A stretch of DNA of 51,408 nucleotides from Clostridium lacusfryxellense (GTDB lineage Bacteria; Bacillota; Clostridia; Clostridiales; Clostridiaceae), in the NCBI RefSeq assembly GCF_018861735.1, contig NZ_JAHLEB010000036.1, positions 1 through 51,408 on the forward strand, written 5' to 3'. A model generated the notes under the pieces. It was not told the DNA's origin. It was given only the letters and a program-made list of their open reading frames with translations, and did not search any database. Within the stretch, counting starts at the first letter, position 1; every line of letters begins with the position of its first letter. Both the position numbers and the translations under genes were made by a program. Shown in pieces: positions 51,075 through 51,408 of the stretch.

Positions 51075-51408
51075 TTATCCCTTAACGGACCCAAGCATTA
51101 CTCCTTTTGTGAAGTGCTTTTGTAAGAACGGATAAACACACATTATTGGTACAGTAGCAATTATTATTGCTGCCATTTTTAATGATTGTGGATTTACAAT
51201 CTGTGCTGCCGCATCTGGATTTCCAGCCCCTTGTGATGAAGTATCAACTAAAAGCACATTTAATACAATTTGCAGTGGCCATTTTTTAAAGTCATTAATA
51301 TATAAAATAGCATTAAAAAATGTATTCCAGTAAGTCACTGCGAAGAACAGTCCAAAAGTAGCCATTGCAGGCAATGATAATGGTAATATTACTCTAGAAA
51401 AAACTTGA
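51075..51408 (-). CDS. ABC sugar transporter permease, LplC type (partial, runs off the window)
   Basis: Only the C-terminal ~110 residues are in the window. The frame is open to the last base, so the ATG at 51374 is internal, not a start. The sequence begins in the EAA loop (SRVILPLSLPAMATFGLFFA), then WNTFFNAILYINDFKKWPLQ and IIIATVPIMCVYPFLQKHFT ending KGVMLGSVKG, the standard LplC C-terminus. It lies about 70 nt before the binding-protein start and is in its operon; an LplB partner is expected just outside. Confidence 0.9.
   Translation of the reverse strand, partial: QVFSRVILPLSLPAMATFGLFFAVTYWNTFFNAILYINDFKKWPLQIVLNVLLVDTSSQGAGNPDAAAQIVNPQSLKMAAIIIATVPIMCVYPFLQKHFTKGVMLGSVKG

Overview
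The window is AT-rich and reads as a chromosomal stretch of a strictly anaerobic, polysaccharide-degrading Firmicute of the Clostridium/Lachnospiraceae type. The support for this is strong GGAGG ribosome sites, YesM/YesN and AraC regulators, LplB/LplC-type ABC sugar importers without a local ATPase, and an oxygen-sensitive glycyl radical enzyme. No tRNA, rRNA, CRISPR array, prophage or intact transposase was seen. Nearly every gene concerns breakdown or uptake of complex carbohydrate.

Left part (1-16.6 kb): an AraC regulator; a translationally coupled pair of FAD-oxidoreductase-like proteins; a GH88 unsaturated glucuronyl hydrolase with a DUF2264 protein, divergent from an AraC regulator; a GH36 alpha-galactosidase that appears to start at a non-canonical ATT codon and is flanked by a perfect 39-bp direct repeat; an SGNH acetylesterase; a second GH36-type enzyme; a GH101/GH129-like hydrolase; and a third AraC regulator. 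Middle-left (16.7-21.2 kb) is a decay zone. It holds a clan-A glycosidase broken by an in-frame stop, a polysaccharide-deacetylase tail, two broken Gfo/Idh/MocA genes, a small TolB-like relic and a palindromic element. It ends with an intact SemiSWEET sugar transporter.

Centre (21.3-29.7 kb): a five-gene minus-strand run divergent from an AraC regulator: ROK sugar kinase, divergent NanE-like epimerase, glycyl radical enzyme (GCTE active-site loop, RVSGFSA radical site), its radical-SAM activase, and a GH94-like phosphorylase. This looks like a self-contained, radical-based sugar pathway whose substrate cannot be named from sequence. It is the best candidate here for something undescribed.

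Right part (29.8-51.4 kb), all minus strand: relics of a duplicated GH88-type gene and a TolB/oligogalacturonate-lyase-like gene; an operon of a secreted GH8 enzyme with FN3 domains, a beta-helix protein and a GH88/GH105-type protein; a chimeric permease relic; an importer operon (solute-binding lipoprotein, LplB, LplC) ending in a cytoplasmic GH9; the YesM/YesN-type two-component pair; a GH52 beta-xylosidase; and a second importer (solute-binding protein plus an LplC permease running off the window).

Two shared promoter architectures tie scattered genes together. One (ATAG-N17-ATAG-N11-TATATT) lies upstream of three minus-strand glycosidase genes, one copy being next to the AraC gene at 15689. 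The other (about 60 bp with TTGA repeats and TATAAT) precedes the second GH36 gene and the SemiSWEET gene. Secreted GH8 would cut polymer outside; the importers bring in oligomers under YesMN control; and cytoplasmic GH52, GH9, GH36, GH88, esterase and phosphorylase enzymes finish them.
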